The notes beneath the pieces were generated by a model. The model had not been told where the DNA came from. It ran no database searches and saw only the letters and a program-made list of their open reading frames with translations. DNA of 62,079 nucleotides from Blastococcus sp. CT_GayMR20 (GTDB taxonomy: Bacteria; Actinomycetota; Actinomycetes; Mycobacteriales; Geodermatophilaceae), in assembly GCF_004570345.1 (NCBI RefSeq), contig NZ_SPQM01000014.1:1-62079 (forward strand). The letters run 5' to 3'. This document shows, in pieces, positions 16,967-26,500 of this stretch. Within the stretch, counting starts at the first letter, position 1, and the number at the start of each line of letters is the position of its first letter. Made by a program: the position numbers and the translations under genes.

Positions 16967-17881
16967 TCAGTCGAAGGGGTTCGTCAGGACCGGGCGTGCC
17001 TGCAGCACGGAGAAGGTGACCGGCGGCCCGTCGGTGGTCGTGGTGCCGGGGACGGCGACGCTCGCGCCGCCGTTCACGCTGAAGGTCGCGCCCCACGTGG
17101 TGGTCAGGTAGGCGGTATAGGTGCCGCTGGAGTAGTCGTACGTCACCGTCTGGTCCGGGTAGGGGGCGCCGGGGTCGGTCGTCGGGATGTCCGTGCCGTC
17201 GCCGGTGTGCCAGGTGAAGGCCGTGGCGCCGGCGACGATCTCGACCGCGAAGCCGCGGATGTCGACGTTGAACGTCTGGGTGGTCGGGCTGTCCGTGTAG
17301 AAGATGACCGGCAGGCCGACCAGCCCGTTGCCCGGTGGTTGCTGCTGGGTGGTCAGCTGCGGCAGCGGCAGTTCCTGGAAGTACCGGAAGATCTCCGCTG
17401 GCGACGGCGGCGGATTGAGCGCCGTGATGTCGATGCACGCGCGAGTTCCGCTGATCCATGGACCGACCGGCGTGCCGACAGGGGATCCGCCCGATGGGAA
17501 TCCGTCCTCCGTGGTTGTTCCCGTTCCCGTCTCGTCCGAGATGACGAGTCGCCGCCGCTCGATGATGAGGTCCTCGATGACCCGGCCGGGCACGACTGGG
17601 CACTCGAAGAAGTCGGTCGCCCTGCACCCTCCGTTCTCGCGATCGTCCACCACACACGGATGCGAGAGCTGATATGTGAAGGGGTGCTCGACGGGAGCGG
17701 CATTCGAGGCGACCCAGAAGCCGCCGGCGTTCTGCTCGACCAGGGAGGCAGTGAGTGAGCCCCGCCCCGTCTCGACCTGAGGGCTCTCATCGCAGTCAAG
17801 ACCCACGCACGCGAGTGCCGGAATCGACAGCCCCACCCAACACACCAACGCGCTGAAAAGTACGGGGACGAGGCGGCGCAT
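16967..17881 (-). CDS. Secreted protein of unknown function with a PKD-like domain
   Basis: A 304-residue protein with signal peptide (MRRLVPVLFSALVCWVGLSIPALA). The mature N-terminus has cysteines (ACVGLDC) and two more pairs near CVVDDRENGGC and FFEC. The C-terminal third has a PKD-like beta fold: FTWHTGDGT, the VTYDYSSGTYTAYLTTTWGATFSVNGG pattern ending in PGTTTT. It lies one base from the upstream lipoprotein gene, so the two form one exported pair. No enzymatic motif. Its G+C and codon use appear slightly lower than its neighbours in the middle third. Confidence 0.8.
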   Translation of the reverse strand: MRRLVPVLFSALVCWVGLSIPALACVGLDCDESPQVETGRGSLTASLVEQNAGGFWVASNAAPVEHPFTYQLSHPCVVDDRENGGCRATDFFECPVVPGRVIEDLIIERRRLVISDETGTGTTTEDGFPSGGSPVGTPVGPWISGTRACIDITALNPPPSPAEIFRYFQELPLPQLTTQQQPPGNGLVGLPVIFYTDSPTTQTFNVDIRGFAVEIVAGATAFTWHTGDGTDIPTTDPGAPYPDQTVTYDYSSGTYTAYLTTTWGATFSVNGGASVAVPGTTTTDGPPVTFSVLQARPVLTNPFD

Positions 17882-17882
17882 C

Positions 17883-18464
17883 TCAGCCCACCGTTAGGCC
17901 GGTGATGACCCATGTTGCCTGCTCGGGCTTCCACAGCAGGACGGCCCCTGACTGCAGTTCTACAGGCGTCGGGGCAGAGCGATCGGTGACAACTTTGCCA
18001 GCTTGATCGACGACGGTTATGGGGCCCTGAACGTACAGGAAACCCATCTGCGCCGTTTCTCCATCGAGCATCGCCGGCCCGTAGCCGGTGAACTCATATG
18101 CGTACTCGGTGTATCTGCGGTTGGCCGCCCGATCTTCGTCAAGGGACTGGGCGATCCTAATGCAGGTGCGGCAATCCTGACTCAGCTGCAACAGGGGTTC
18201 CGGGTCCAGGGAGTTCTCCGCGACAAACTTCGTCAGGCCCACGTAATAGCGGACGAATGCGACCGCTCCCTCGGGGGTCATTTCCCGGGCCTCTGCGGGG
18301 ACCGGAAAGTCCTCCGGCCCGAGTGGCGGGAGCTCCGGGGTCGTCTCGGCGGCGCCGTTCGTGGGCAGGGTCTCGTTTGCTTCCTGCTTCTCCGAGCACC
18401 CGGTGAGCACGGCGGTCGCCGCGACGAGACCCGCCGCCAGTCGCACGGTCCAGGGCCGCGTCAC
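17883..18464 (-). CDS. Lipoprotein, probably DUF6318 family
   Basis: A 193-residue protein with a lipoprotein signal (LAAGLVAATAVLTGCS, lipobox LTGC, lipidated Cys at about 22). A Pro/Glu-rich linker leads to a compact domain with FVRYYVGLTKFVAENSL, a CRTC pair, YAYEFTGYGPAMLDG and a final WVITGLTVG. This arrangement is known from actinobacterial lipoproteins of unknown function (DUF6318). It is co-transcribed with the secreted PKD-like protein downstream. Confidence 0.78.
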   Translation of the reverse strand: MTRPWTVRLAAGLVAATAVLTGCSEKQEANETLPTNGAAETTPELPPLGPEDFPVPAEAREMTPEGAVAFVRYYVGLTKFVAENSLDPEPLLQLSQDCRTCIRIAQSLDEDRAANRRYTEYAYEFTGYGPAMLDGETAQMGFLYVQGPITVVDQAGKVVTDRSAPTPVELQSGAVLLWKPEQATWVITGLTVG

Positions 18465-18566
18465 GTCGTCACCTCCGTGTTGATCACCGGATCTCGGAGA
18501 CTACGCAGGCCAGTTACCGGGCGGCATCGGGACCTGTGGACAACCACCCGATGGCATTGCCGCGCA

Positions 18567-20192
18567 CTACAGCCTGAGGGCCGCCGACACCTCCGCGCGC
18601 AGCTGGTCGAGCTCGTCCTCACCACGGCCGCGGGCGGCGATGATCCCGGCGTCGTCGTGCACCGGGACGACCGTCTCCAGGTACGCCTTGAGCTTCGGCT
18701 CGGTGCCGCTCGGGCGGACGATGACCCGGACGCCGTCGCCGAGCAGCCGTACCGCGTCGACGGATGGGTCCTCCAGCGCCAGGTCGGCGTAGGCCACGTC
18801 GCGCCCGAGGAGCTGGACAGGGGGGTCGGCCCGCAGCCGGGTCATCGCGTCGGAGATCAGCGAGAGGTCCTCGACGCGGACGGAGAGCTGGCCGTTGACG
18901 AACAGCCCGTGCTCGCGGGCCAGCTCGTCGAGCCGGTCGATCAGCGTGCGTCCCTCGGCCTTGAGCTCGGCGGTCAGCAGGGCGACGGCCAGGGACGCCG
19001 ATATGCCGTCCTTGTCCTTCACCACCGACGGCGCGACCGAGTACCCGAGCGCCTCCTCGTACCCGAACACGAGCGGCGCCTCCGACGCGCCCGCCCGCAT
19101 GATCCACTTGAAGCCGGTGGGCGTCTCCTCCGACCGCATCCCGTGCGCGCCGGCGAGCACGTGCATCAGCGAGCCGCTGACCAGCGAGGAGGCGTACGTG
19201 CCACGAACTCCGCGCCGCAGCAGCCAGTCGGCGAGCAGCGCCCCCACCTCGTCGCCGGTGAGCTGACGGCCGTCGCACACCACGGCGCAGCGGTCGGCGT
19301 CCGGGTCTTGCGCGATCGCCAAGTCCGCGTCCACCTGCTCGGCGAGCGCCTTCAGCAGGTCGGTCGCGCCGGGCTCCTCCGGATTGGGGAACGCCACGGT
19401 CGGGAACGCCGGGTCGGGCGTCTCCTGCTCCGGGACGCCGTGCGGCGCTGCGAGACCGGCGGCGGCGAAGACCGCGCGCGTCGTCTCGGCGCCCACGCCG
19501 TGCATGGCGGTGTAGGCGACGGTCAGCGAACCGCGGGACGGCACCCCCTCCGGCTCGAGGGCGGAGACGATCGCGGCCACGTAGTCCGCGGCGATCTCGT
19601 CCCCGAGGGTCAGCCAGTCGTCGCTGAGCTGCACCTCGCGGGCCGGCGCGGTCGCCGCGATCGCGGCCTCGATCTCCCGGTCGGCCGGCGGCACGAGCTG
19701 CCCGCCGTCACCGAGATAGACCTTGTAGCCGTTGTCCTCGGGCGGGTTGTGGCTGGCGGTGACCATCACCCCGGCTGCGCAGCCGAGGTGCCGGACGGCG
19801 AAGGCGAGGACCGGCGTCGGGAGGGCCTTCGGCAGCACCTGGACGGCGAAGCCCGCGCCCGACAGCACCGCGGCGGAGATGTGCGCGAACTCGTCGGACC
19901 GGCGGCGCGCGTCGTACCCGATGACCACGCCGGCACCCGCATGCCCGGAGTCGGCCAGCCAGCGCCCCAGCCCCGCGGCGGCCCGGGTGACCACGGCGGC
20001 GTTCATCCCGGCCGGACCGGCGCGCAGGGGGCCCCGCAGTCCCGCCGTCCCGAAGGTGAGCGGCCCGGAGAAGCGCCGCTCCAGCTCCTCGACGTTCTCC
20101 GCCTCGATGAGCGCCTCGATCTCGGCGCGGTCGCCAGCGTGCGGATCGGCGTCGGCCCACTCCCGGGCGGTGACCAGAAGTTCGGCGCTCAC
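18567..20192 (-). CDS. Phosphomannomutase / phosphopentomutase-like phosphohexomutase
   Basis: A 541-residue member of the alpha-D-phosphohexomutase superfamily. The active-site phosphoserine loop is TASHNPPEDNGYKVY, the magnesium site DPDADRCAV, the sugar loop GYEEALGYS and the phosphate-binding loop RPSGTEPKLKAY. Larger PGM2-like members of this kind accept pentose-1-phosphates, and its place between purine nucleoside phosphorylase and deoC suggests it converts (deoxy)ribose-1-phosphate to the 5-phosphate; that is inferred. GTG 20192 overlaps the upstream epimerase stop by 4 bases. Confidence 0.9.
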   Translation of the reverse strand: MSAELLVTAREWADADPHAGDRAEIEALIEAENVEELERRFSGPLTFGTAGLRGPLRAGPAGMNAAVVTRAAAGLGRWLADSGHAGAGVVIGYDARRRSDEFAHISAAVLSGAGFAVQVLPKALPTPVLAFAVRHLGCAAGVMVTASHNPPEDNGYKVYLGDGGQLVPPADREIEAAIAATAPAREVQLSDDWLTLGDEIAADYVAAIVSALEPEGVPSRGSLTVAYTAMHGVGAETTRAVFAAAGLAAPHGVPEQETPDPAFPTVAFPNPEEPGATDLLKALAEQVDADLAIAQDPDADRCAVVCDGRQLTGDEVGALLADWLLRRGVRGTYASSLVSGSLMHVLAGAHGMRSEETPTGFKWIMRAGASEAPLVFGYEEALGYSVAPSVVKDKDGISASLAVALLTAELKAEGRTLIDRLDELAREHGLFVNGQLSVRVEDLSLISDAMTRLRADPPVQLLGRDVAYADLALEDPSVDAVRLLGDGVRVIVRPSGTEPKLKAYLETVVPVHDDAGIIAARGRGEDELDQLRAEVSAALRL

Positions 20193-21007
20193 GGCTTCTC
20201 GAAGTTCTCGGCGTCGAACTCCGCGGTGGTGTACTCCCCGCCCACCCGTGCGTGCACGGGGTCTGCGAGGTCGGGTTCGCCGTGCACCTCGACGAGCGCC
20301 TCGGAATAGACCTCGGCGTCGTCGGCCGGTTCGTAGCCGAGCGCGCGGGCTGCGGTCAGGTCCCACCAGGTGCGAGTGTTCGCGGAGACGCCCCACACGA
20401 CGGAGAAGCCGGGGTCAGGCGCGTTGAGCGCCGCGTCGACCAGGGACACCGTGTCCGCTGGCGACAGCCAGGTCGAAAGGTGCCGAGTGGTTGTCGGCTC
20501 GGCGAAGGCGCTGCCGATGCGCAAGCAGACGACGTCCAGGCCGTAGCGGTCGACGTACAGCGAACCGAGGGCCTCCATCGTGACCTTCGAGACTCCGTAG
20601 TAGGTGTCGGGGCGGGGCGGCGCGTCCGCCTCCGTCAGCAGGGAGGCGCCAGGGCGGGGCGTGTAACCGGTGGCGTGGTTGCTGCTCGCCAGGACCACAC
20701 GGGGGACGCCCGAGCGCCGGGCTGCCTCCAGCACGCAGTACGTGCCTTCGATGTTGGCGTGGCTGATCGCCGCCCAGGTGGACTCACCGGAGATGCCGGC
20801 CATGTGCACGACCGCGTCCACGCCATCCGTGGCGTCCTCCATCGCCGCGAGATCGGTGACGTCCGCGACCACCTGCGCCTCGCCGGGGCGCTCGTCGGGC
20901 ACGGGGACGACGTCGAGGCAGCGCACGGCCCAGCCGCGCTCGGGCAGGCCGCCTCGCAGCACCGTGCCGATCCGCCCCGCCGCACCGGTGAGGAGGACCA
21001 GGCTCAC
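20189..21007 (-). CDS. NAD-dependent epimerase/dehydratase family protein
   Basis: A 272-residue extended short-chain dehydrogenase/reductase. Seen: the nucleotide-binding TGAAGRIG at the N-terminus, [24 protein letters not shown] and the catalytic YYGVSKV (Tyr and Lys of YxxxK). Resemblance to uronate dehydrogenase-like proteins is visible ([12 protein letters not shown]), but substrate is not certain. It overlaps by 4 bases with purine nucleoside phosphorylase upstream and with the mutase downstream, so all three are translationally linked. Confidence 0.88.
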   Translation of the reverse strand: MSLVLLTGAAGRIGTVLRGGLPERGWAVRCLDVVPVPDERPGEAQVVADVTDLAAMEDATDGVDAVVHMAGISGESTWAAISHANIEGTYCVLEAARRSGVPRVVLASSNHATGYTPRPGASLLTEADAPPRPDTYYGVSKVTMEALGSLYVDRYGLDVVCLRIGSAFAEPTTTRHLSTWLSPADTVSLVDAALNAPDPGFSVVWGVSANTRTWWDLTAARALGYEPADDAEVYSEALVEVHGEPDLADPVHARVGGEYTTAEFDAENFEKP

Positions 21008-21807
21008 GGGAGCCGTCCGATGAACTCGGCCAGGAACTGCCCGAGCCGGCCCGCCGCCGCCTTGCCGGCCGCCAGGACCTCCTGGTGGTCGAGCACCTCG
21101 CCGGTGATGCCGGCCGCGGCGTTCGTGACCATCGACAGGCCGAACACCTCCAGACCGACGGCCCGGGCGGCGATCGCCTCGAGCGCGGTGGACATGCCGA
21201 CCAGGTCCGCGCCGAGGGTCCGCAGCATGCGGATCTCGGCCGGTGTCTCGTAGTGCGGTCCGGGCAGCGCCGCGTACACGCCCTCGACGAGGCTCGGATC
21301 CAGTTCGCGGGCCAGCGACCGCAGCCGCGCGGAGTACAGGTCGGTGAGGTCGACGAAGTTCGCGCCCACCAGCGGCGAGCGGGCCGTCAGGTTCAGGTGG
21401 TCGGAGACGATCACTGCCTGCCCCACCCGGTGGTCGGGCGCCAGGCCGCCGGCGGCGTTGGTGAGGATGACGGTCTTCACGCCCGCTGCTGCGGCGGTGC
21501 GCACGCCGTGCACGACGGGTTCGACCCCGCGGCCCTCGTACAGGTGCGTGCGACCGAGGAAGAGCAGCGCCCTGCGGTCGCCGACCCGGACCGAGCGCAC
21601 CTCGCCGCCGTGACCGACGGCGGTCGGGGCGGCGAACCCCGGGAGGTCGCCGATGGCGACCGAGGCCTCGGGGGCGCCGAACGCGTCGGCGGCGGGAGCC
21701 CAGCCGGACCCCATCACCACCGCGACGTCGTGGGATCCACCGACGGCGGTGGTCAAGGCCTGGGCCGCTTCGGCGGCGACGGAATCGGGGCTGGCGGGCG
21801 CACTCAC
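21004..21807 (-). CDS. Purine nucleoside phosphorylase
   Basis: A 267-residue enzyme of the trimeric PNP family (PunA/DeoD2 type) splitting inosine and guanosine nucleosides with phosphate into base and (deoxy)ribose-1-phosphate. Seen: VVMGSGWAP (phosphate), [29 protein letters not shown] and [12 protein letters not shown] with the purine-site MVTNAAAGI. The GTG start overlaps the stop of a 27-codon leader frame, suggesting coupled translation. It supplies sugar phosphate to the mutase two genes downstream. Confidence 0.94.
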   Translation of the reverse strand: MSAPASPDSVAAEAAQALTTAVGGSHDVAVVMGSGWAPAADAFGAPEASVAIGDLPGFAAPTAVGHGGEVRSVRVGDRRALLFLGRTHLYEGRGVEPVVHGVRTAAAAGVKTVILTNAAGGLAPDHRVGQAVIVSDHLNLTARSPLVGANFVDLTDLYSARLRSLARELDPSLVEGVYAALPGPHYETPAEIRMLRTLGADLVGMSTALEAIAARAVGLEVFGLSMVTNAAAGITGEVLDHQEVLAAGKAAAGRLGQFLAEFIGRLP

Positions 21808-21887
21808 GCGGCAACTCCTCGCTGGCGCTCGTCGGCCGTGTTCGTGGCACCGGCGTGTCCGATTGGTTCGCTCGCAAGCTCGCTCAC
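21804..21887 (-). CDS. 27-residue leaderless leader peptide coupled to purine nucleoside phosphorylase
   Basis: GTG 21887 opens a frame of 27 codons ([11 protein letters not shown]..., ending RGVAA) whose TGA (21804-21806) overlaps the PNP start GTG (21805-21807). A TAGCGT -10 box lies 7 bases before its GTG, so the transcript probably starts on this codon. Its distal part GAGTT/AGCGAGGAG includes a possible binding site for PNP. The DNA GAGCGAGCTTGCGAG encoding SELASE resembles a repeated element common in actinobacteria, so coding function is not certain. Confidence 0.4.
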   Translation of the reverse strand: MSELASEPIGHAGATNTADERQRGVAA

Positions 21888-21894
21888 GCGGGCG

Positions 21895-21900
21895 ACGCTA
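21895..21900 (-). promoter_or_regulatory. -10 element driving the leader peptide and PNP operon
   Basis: TAGCGT on the minus strand, matching TAnnnT and spaced 7 bases from GTG 21887 as at the window's other leaderless starts. Confidence 0.45.
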
Positions 21901-22003
21901 ACGCAGCGGCTCAGGAGGAGGCCCGGGGCACTTCCGCCCCAGTTGTCCCGGGGGCGGGCGTGTCCGCGACCGTCCGGTCCGCGGCAACCCCCACCCTGTC
22001 GCC

Positions 22004-23500
22004 GTGCAGCGCATCGAGCTCGACGGCGTCCCGTTGTTCACGTCGCCCGGCCCGGGTCGCGCCACCGGGGCGCTCGTCTTCGGCGTCGGCCTCCGGGACG
22101 AGACCTACGCGACCCTGGGGATCACCCATCTCATCGAGCACCTGGTGATGGGGACGCTCCCGAAGTCGCACCTCGACTGCAACGCCACCGTCGACGTCGA
22201 GTCGACCGTCTTCTACGCGACCGGCAAGCCGGCCGCGGTGGCTGCCTTCCTGACGGGTGTCTGCGCCGCGCTGTCCGACCTCCCGGTCGAGCGCATGGAG
22301 AAGGAGATCGGCGTCCTGCAGGCCGAGAACTGCACGGGCTCCCACCCGACGGCCGCCGTCCTGTGGGCCGCCCGGTTCCGCCTGGACGGTCCGGGTCTCG
22401 CCCTCGCGGGCGGCGGTGTGCCGGAGTGGCTGACCGAGGCCGCGGTGCGCGACCACGCCCGGACCTGGTTCGTCCGCGACAACGCCGCCGCCCTCTGGCA
22501 CGGCGAGCGGCCCGACGACCTGCGCCTGGTCCTGCCCGAGGGTCCCCGCCCCGCGCGGCGGCGGCCGGCGGTCCGGGTGCAGACCGGTCCGCTCTGGCTC
22601 CAGGGCCCGACGGCGGGTGCGGGGCTGCTCCTGACCGTCCCGGATGCGCTCGACGCCGCGACCGGGGTCGGCGTCGACGTGCTGACGGAGCGGATGCGCG
22701 ACGTCGCCCGCATGGAGCGGGGCTTGAGCTACCACGCCGATCTGGAGATCGTCGACATCGCGCCGGGGCACCGGGAGGTCGCCGTGGTCGTCGATGCGCG
22801 GGAGGGTCAGGAGGCCGAAGTCGCGCGCGTCCTGTGGGAGCAGTACCTCGACCTCTGCGAGCGCGGCCCCTCGCCGGCCGAACTGGAGCACTCCGTCCAG
22901 GGGTTCGCGGAGCACCTCGACAGCGGTGACGACGTGACCCTGGCCGATCTCAGCCGCGCCGCCTTCGCCGACGTCTTCGGGCTGCCGTTCCGTCCCGCGG
23001 CCGAGGGAGTGCCGGCCTGGCGGTCCGTGACCCCGGAACAGGTCGCGGCGGCACTGCGGTCGTGCCGGCCGAGCGCCGTCCTGGCCCTTCCGGAGAAGGT
23101 CGACCCCGGTCCGCTGCCGGGCGGCATCGAGCGTACCTACCTGTGCAACTACGTGCCGGTCCTGCCGAAGGGGACGACGTTCCGGCCGTCCCTCCTGGCA
23201 CGTGCGCTGCACAAGGAGGCCCGCATCCAGCTCGTCGTCACCGACACCTACCTGGCGCACGGGGACTCCGACGGCGACGGGCACGTGATCCCGTGGCCGG
23301 ACGTCGAGGCCGCGGTGCCGGCCCTCACGGGGAACGGCGTGTTCGTCGTGGGCCGGAACCTGTGCGGCATCGACGTCCACGAGGACGTCTACGGCCGCCG
23401 CGCGGTCGACGCGGTGCGGGCTCGTCTGCCCCAGCACGTGTGGGTGCAGGCGCCGGCGCCGACCTTCGGCGAGGCGCCGGTGGGCGCGGGCGTCCGCTGA
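22004..23500 (+). CDS. M16 (insulinase/pitrilysin)-like protein
   Basis: A 498-residue protein with the inverted zinc motif HLIEH at 42-46 and a downstream MEKEIGVLQAENC helix near 99-110, whose Glu108 matches the third zinc ligand position of M16 peptidases. The fold order (ITHLIEHLVMG, then RDNAAALWHGER, later MERGLSYHADLEIVDIAPGHREVAV) fits one M16 unit pair of about 450 residues. No signal peptide, so cytoplasmic. Relatives include pitrilysin-like proteases and factors processing peptide precursors. GTG 22004 has no ribosome binding site and may be leaderless (CACCCT six bases upstream). Substrate unknown; it directly precedes the regulator locus. Confidence 0.75.
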   Translation: MQRIELDGVPLFTSPGPGRATGALVFGVGLRDETYATLGITHLIEHLVMGTLPKSHLDCNATVDVESTVFYATGKPAAVAAFLTGVCAALSDLPVERMEKEIGVLQAENCTGSHPTAAVLWAARFRLDGPGLALAGGGVPEWLTEAAVRDHARTWFVRDNAAALWHGERPDDLRLVLPEGPRPARRRPAVRVQTGPLWLQGPTAGAGLLLTVPDALDAATGVGVDVLTERMRDVARMERGLSYHADLEIVDIAPGHREVAVVVDAREGQEAEVARVLWEQYLDLCERGPSPAELEHSVQGFAEHLDSGDDVTLADLSRAAFADVFGLPFRPAAEGVPAWRSVTPEQVAAALRSCRPSAVLALPEKVDPGPLPGGIERTYLCNYVPVLPKGTTFRPSLLARALHKEARIQLVVTDTYLAHGDSDGDGHVIPWPDVEAAVPALTGNGVFVVGRNLCGIDVHEDVYGRRAVDAVRARLPQHVWVQAPAPTFGEAPVGAGVR

Positions 23501-23542
23501 GCCGGGAGGCCGCGAACCGCTCTTCCGGGGACGGAACGGGCC

Positions 23543-23555
23543 TACCGTCGCGCCA
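23543..23555 (+). promoter_or_regulatory. Leaderless -10 element of the first SARP regulator
   Basis: TACCGT at 23543-23548, then exactly six bases, then ATG 23555. No ribosome binding site. Confidence 0.6.
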
Positions 23556-26500
23556 TGCGCATCGCGGTCCTCGGACCGCTGGAGGTCCAGGCCGACGACC
23601 TCGCCCCCGTGGCCGTGCCAGGGGCGAAGGAACGCCTGCTCCTGGCCGCACTCACGGCACGTGCGCCCGGTGTGGTGAGCACCGGCTCCCTCGTCGAGAC
23701 CCTCTGGGACGGCGCCCCGCCCGCCTCGGCCCGGAAGTCGTTGCAGGCCCACGTCGTCCGGTTGCGCAGCTCGCTGGAGCCGGAGCGCCCCAAGGGCTCG
23801 ACGGGGCGCTATGTGGTGCGGCGCGGCACGGGCTACGCCTTGACGGTCGACCGCAGCTCCATCGACGCGCTCCACATCGCCGATCTCGCCGCCCGCGGCC
23901 GCGCCCGGCTCGCCTCGGGTGACCCCGGGGAGGCCGAACGGCAGCTGTGCGCCGCCGTCGACCTGTGGCGCGGGGAGCCGTACGCCGACTGGCCCGAGGC
24001 GACCTTCGCCGAGACCGAGCGGCAGCGGCTCGACGGCATCCACGCCGGCGCGGTAGCCGGACTCCTGGAGGCGCGGCTGGAGCTGGGCCGGCACGCCGAC
24101 GTCCTGCCCGAGCTCGAGGCACTGGTCACCGCAGAACCCCTGCGGGAGGACTGGTGGCGGCTGCTCATGCTGGCGCTCTACCGTGCCGGCCGGCAGGCCG
24201 ACGCACTCGCCGCCGGACGGCGCGTTCGGGCGCTGCTGGCCGAGGAACTCGGGACGGAGCCCGGCCCAGGGCTGCGGCAGGCCGAAGCCGCCATTCTCGC
24301 GCAGGACCCGGCCCTCGAGTCGGAGCCTGAGCTGTCGGAGCCGTTGCCGGTCCTCGCGGGAGCCTGCCCCTTCAAGGGGCTGGCCGCCTACCAGGTGGAT
24401 GACGCACCCCTCTTCCACGGCCGGCGGCGACTGGTAGCTGCGCTGGTGGCCCGGATCGTCGACGCTTCGGTGGTCGTGGTCTCCGGACCGAGCGGGGCCG
24501 GCAAGTCCTCCGTCGTCCGGGCCGGCCTCGTCCCGGCCCTCGCCCGCGGGGCGCTCCCGGGCAGCGGAGCATGGCTGCCGGTGATCGTCACGCCGGGCCA
24601 GCATCCGGTCGACGTGCTCGCCGAGCTGACCGGGGAGTCGCCGCCCGCCGGTCCGGTCCTGCTGGTCTGCGACCAGTTCGAGGAGCTGTGGTCGCCCGCG
24701 GTGGACCCCGCCGAGCGGGCCGCCTTCCTCGACGCCGTCCTCGGCCTGATCGACGACGGGATCGTCGTCCGCTGCGTCGCCGTCGTCCGCGGTGACCATG
24801 TCGGACGGATCGCCGAGCACACCGCATTCACCCAGCGGCTCGGAGCCGCGATCGTCCTCGTCCCCGCACTGACCGCCCCGGAGCTGCGCGCGATCGTGCG
24901 GGACCCTGCCCACTCCGTCGGGCTGGACGTCGCCCCCGAACTGCTCGACGCGGTCGTGGCCGACGTCCTGGGTGAGGTAGGGGCCCTGCCCCTGCTGTCG
25001 ACGGCGCTCGTCGGCACCTGGGAGCGCCGCCGCGGGAACCTCCTCACCCTGGCCGGCTACCTGGAGGCCGGGGGTGTCGCGGGCGCACTGACGCGGTCCG
25101 CCGAAGGTGCGTACACGGCGCTGGACGCGGCGGGTCAGGAGCTGGCTCGCCGGCTGTTGGTGCGCCTGGCCGACGTCGACGACGCAGGGGCACTCGTCCG
25201 TCGCTCGGTTCCGCTGGGCGAGCTCGGGCTGGACGGGGGTGACGGATCGGCGCGGCGTGAGGTGGTGGAGGTCTTCGTCGGACGCCGGCTTCTCGCGGTG
25301 GACGGGGAGCGGCTCCAGGTCACGCACGAGGCGCTGCTGACGGCGTGGCCCCGGCTGGCGCGATGGCTCGAGGACGACGCTGCGGGTCGGGTGGTGCGCC
25401 GGAACCTGGCTCCCGCGGCCCGCGAATGGGTGGAGGGCGGGCGCGCGCCGGGTGAGCTGTACCGCGGAGCGCGTCTCGCCGCAGCACTGGACTGGGCCGC
25501 GAGCGCCGACGGGGCCCCGACCCCGCAGGAGCAGCAGTTCCTCGACGCGTCGCGGGCCCGCGCCGAGGCAGACCTCACGGAGGCCCGGGACCGCGCCGAT
25601 CGCGAGGCGGCGGCCCGGCACCGCACGCGGCGACTGGCCGCGGGACTGGCCTCCGTGCTCGTCGTCGCGCTCGTCGCCACCGGGCTGGCGGTCCGTGCCC
25701 AGGGGAATGCCCAGCAGGCCTCATTGGTCGCCGACGCCAATCGGCTGGCCGCCCTGTCGACCACCGCGGGACGGCCGGACGTCTCGCTCCTGCTCGCCGC
25801 CCAGGCGGTGCGTCTCGCGAGCACGCCGGAGACCCAGGACGGGTTGCTCGCCGCCCTGACCGAGCACCGGCGGGCGGAGCGCGTGGTCGCGTTCGAGGGC
25901 GACCCGTTCGCGTTGCACCTCGCCGCCCGCGGCCAGGGCCTGTTCTTCTACGCCGGCGACCAGCTCATGTCCGGGCGGACCGATCCGGGGAGCGCGCCGC
26001 CGGTCGTCGTGGACGGCACCGAGGAGTTGACGGAACTCGGGTGGCGGGTGACCGCACCCTCGCCGACGCAGGACGTGCTGCTGGCCGCGGGGTGGGACCA
26101 CAACGGAGGCCCGGACGACGACGCGTTCGAGTGGGTGCGCACGATCGACCCGGACGGGTCGACCCGGCTGATCCTGGAAGGAGCGGCCGTCGGCGGGTTC
26201 CCGGTGGGTGGCGCGTTCAGCGCGGACGGTCGCCGGATCCATCTGCTCGTGGCACTCACCGACGAGGCCGACCCGCAGTTCGCCTCGCGGTGGAGCCTCA
26301 CCGACATCGACGCAGCGGACGGAACGGTGCGGGACACCGGCATCGGGGGATACCTCCCGGCGCCGGTCGACGCGCTGTCCGGTCATTTCACGGACGACGG
26401 CAGCTCGGCGGTGCTGTGGGACACCGGCGGAACCGCCGCGCCGGTGCTGATCGACCTGACCGGTGGACGCACGGCCGCGGCTCGACCGGAGCGACGCTCC

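Noticed and set aside
21911..25621. 1236-codon open frame on the minus strand
   Set aside because: Shadow of the M16-like gene and the first SARP regulator; very high G+C removes stop codons. Its translation is Arg/Gly/Ala/Pro-rich with no motifs, and the plus-strand products are clear families.
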